From Cyclobacteriaceae bacterium (lineage in GTDB: Bacteria > Bacteroidota > Bacteroidia > Cytophagales > Cyclobacteriaceae), in assembly GCA_013140395.1 (NCBI GenBank), contig JABFSY010000214.1, positions 1 to 7,265 of the forward strand: a stretch of DNA of 7,265 nt, in the 5' to 3' direction. The notes beneath the pieces were generated by a model, which saw only the letters and a list, made by a program, of their open reading frames with translations, had not been told where the DNA came from and did not search any database. Below, piece after piece: positions 6,376 through 7,265 of this stretch. The first letter of the stretch is position 1, and each line of letters starts with the position of its first letter. The position numbers were made by a program, and so were the translations under genes.

Positions 6376-7265
6376 TGTTTAAGATTTCATTCAACTTCAA
6401 CAATGCCTCCACAGGGCTAATCGTATTGATATCGATCTGCGAAAGCATTTCGTGGATCGCTTTTGACTTCGGATCGATTTCAAACAAACTCATTTGTTGC
6501 GTAGCCTTGGGCAATTCATCAAATTGCTTAACATCTTCATTCTTATGCTTGTCCTTTTCTAAGAACCGCAGAATCTCATTGGCGCGTAGTACAACCTTAT
6601 TGGGCATACCAGCAATCTGCGCTACGTGAATACCAAAACTGTGTTCGCTGCCACCTTCTTTCAGCTTGCGCATGAAGATGATTTTGTCGCCAATCTCTTT
6701 CACGCTTACGTTGAAGTTTTTCACCCGCACAAAATCTTCTGCCAGTTGGTTAAGCTCATGGTAGTGCGTGGCAAAAAGTGTCTTGGGTTTGTAGTCTTTG
6801 TGCTGATGGAGGTATTCCACAATCGCCCAGGCAATGGAAACACCATCATAAGTAGAAGTGCCACGGCCTATTTCATCCATCAAAATCAAACTGCGGTCAC
6901 TGAGGTTGTTGAGAATACTGGCGGTCTCAATCATCTCGACCATAAAGGTTGATTCGCCACGAGAAAGATTGTCACTTGCGCCCACGCGTGTAAAAATTTT
7001 ATCCACAATGCCAATGGTGGCAGCTTCGGCAGGAACGAAACTTCCCATCTGCGCAATCAAGACGATCAAGGCAACTTGTCGTAACAACGCTGACTTACCT
7101 GCCATGTTCGGTCCGGTGATGATCAGGATTTGCTGCGTTTCGGTATCGAGATAAATATTATTCGGCACGTAGCTTTCTCCGATGGGCAATTGTTTTTCAA
7201 TAACGGGATGGCGACCTGCTTTGATAGCGAGCCGCGTGGAGTCACTGATTTCGGGCTTGCTGTAT
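6362..7265 (-). CDS. mutS: MutS, DNA mismatch repair ATPase (C-terminal part; runs off the window)
   Basis: This is the last 300 residues of MutS, the cytoplasmic protein that recognises mismatches and passes the signal to MutL. The frame is open through the right edge, so the mismatch-binding, connector, core and clamp regions (roughly 570 residues) are outside. Visible in order: KAGRHPVIE entering the ATPase domain; Walker A GPNMAGKS (nt 7091-7114); the [14 protein letters not shown] signature; Walker B and D-loop [14 protein letters not shown]; the switch histidine in ATHYHEL; the helix-turn-helix dimer region around [16 protein letters not shown], matching the sliding-clamp-binding motif near the MutS C-terminus; and a final [13 protein letters not shown] segment typical of MutS tails. 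These features mark canonical MutS1, not the MutS2 or MutS4-type paralogues. The TTG at 7189-7187 is an internal Leu codon, not a start. The gene ends in TAA at 6362-6364, inside an inverted repeat. Confidence 0.97.
   Translation of the reverse strand, partial: YSKPEISDSTRLAIKAGRHPVIEKQLPIGESYVPNNIYLDTETQQILIITGPNMAGKSALLRQVALIVLIAQMGSFVPAEAATIGIVDKIFTRVGASDNLSRGESTFMVEMIETASILNNLSDRSLILMDEIGRGTSTYDGVSIAWAIVEYLHQHKDYKPKTLFATHYHELNQLAEDFVRVKNFNVSVKEIGDKIIFMRKLKEGGSEHSFGIHVAQIAGMPNKVVLRANEILRFLEKDKHKNEDVKQFDELPKATQQMSLFEIDPKSKAIHEMLSQIDINTISPVEALLKLNEILNTFKK

Noticed and set aside
7187..7189. TTG at 7189 as a mutS start, giving a 275-residue protein.
   Set aside because: The frame stays open to the window edge and the residues upstream ([11 protein letters not shown]) are conserved MutS sequence, so this is an internal Leu codon.
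1..7265. A mobile element, CRISPR array, tRNA/rRNA, defence island or novel multi-gene system.
   Set aside because: I found no transposase or integrase sequence, no spaced repeat array, no tRNA-like cloverleaf and no cluster of co-directional unknown genes. The long genes are mostly known families and housekeeping in nature.

Overview
The window looks like ordinary chromosome from a member of the Bacteroidota, most likely of the Cytophagales type. The evidence is the closeness of UvrA and MutS to that phylum's versions, the absence of usable Shine-Dalgarno sites before most starts, an exact TAnnTTTG promoter box, and a Bacteroidota-style lipoprotein signal (Ser-Cys lipobox followed by acidic residues). 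This assignment is inferred from sequence character, not from a search.

Layout: (1) 1-2628 (+) is uvrA, the nucleotide excision repair damage sensor, with its 5' end cut off by the window. (2) 2677-3084 (+) is a small cytoplasmic GlcG/HbpS-family protein 48 bases downstream. (3) 3260-4381 (+) is a lipoprotein gene of unknown function, about 373 codons, whose reading frame is broken twice by opposite one-base changes in T runs. (4) A strong bidirectional hairpin terminator at 4407-4438 separates it from (5) a convergent gene at 4466-5956 (-) for a secreted S10 serine carboxypeptidase-like protein. (6) 5957-6361 is a gene-poor stretch. It holds candidate control sites for the peptidase and, on the plus strand, a 39-residue single-helix membrane protein ORF (6175-6294) with an exact TAnnTTTG box and an 8-bp inverted repeat that overlaps both the box and the start codon. 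(7) 6362-7265 (-) is the C-terminal third of mutS, the mismatch repair ATPase, which runs off the right edge.

Two DNA repair genes (uvrA and mutS) lie within 4 kb of each other but on opposite strands and separated by unrelated genes, so no shared operon is implied. The other genes appear to be housekeeping or envelope functions. I see no mobile element, CRISPR array, tRNA, rRNA or defence cassette. I do not think the window holds a new multi-gene system. The items most worth following are the twice-frameshifted lipoprotein and the small membrane protein with its operator-like repeat.
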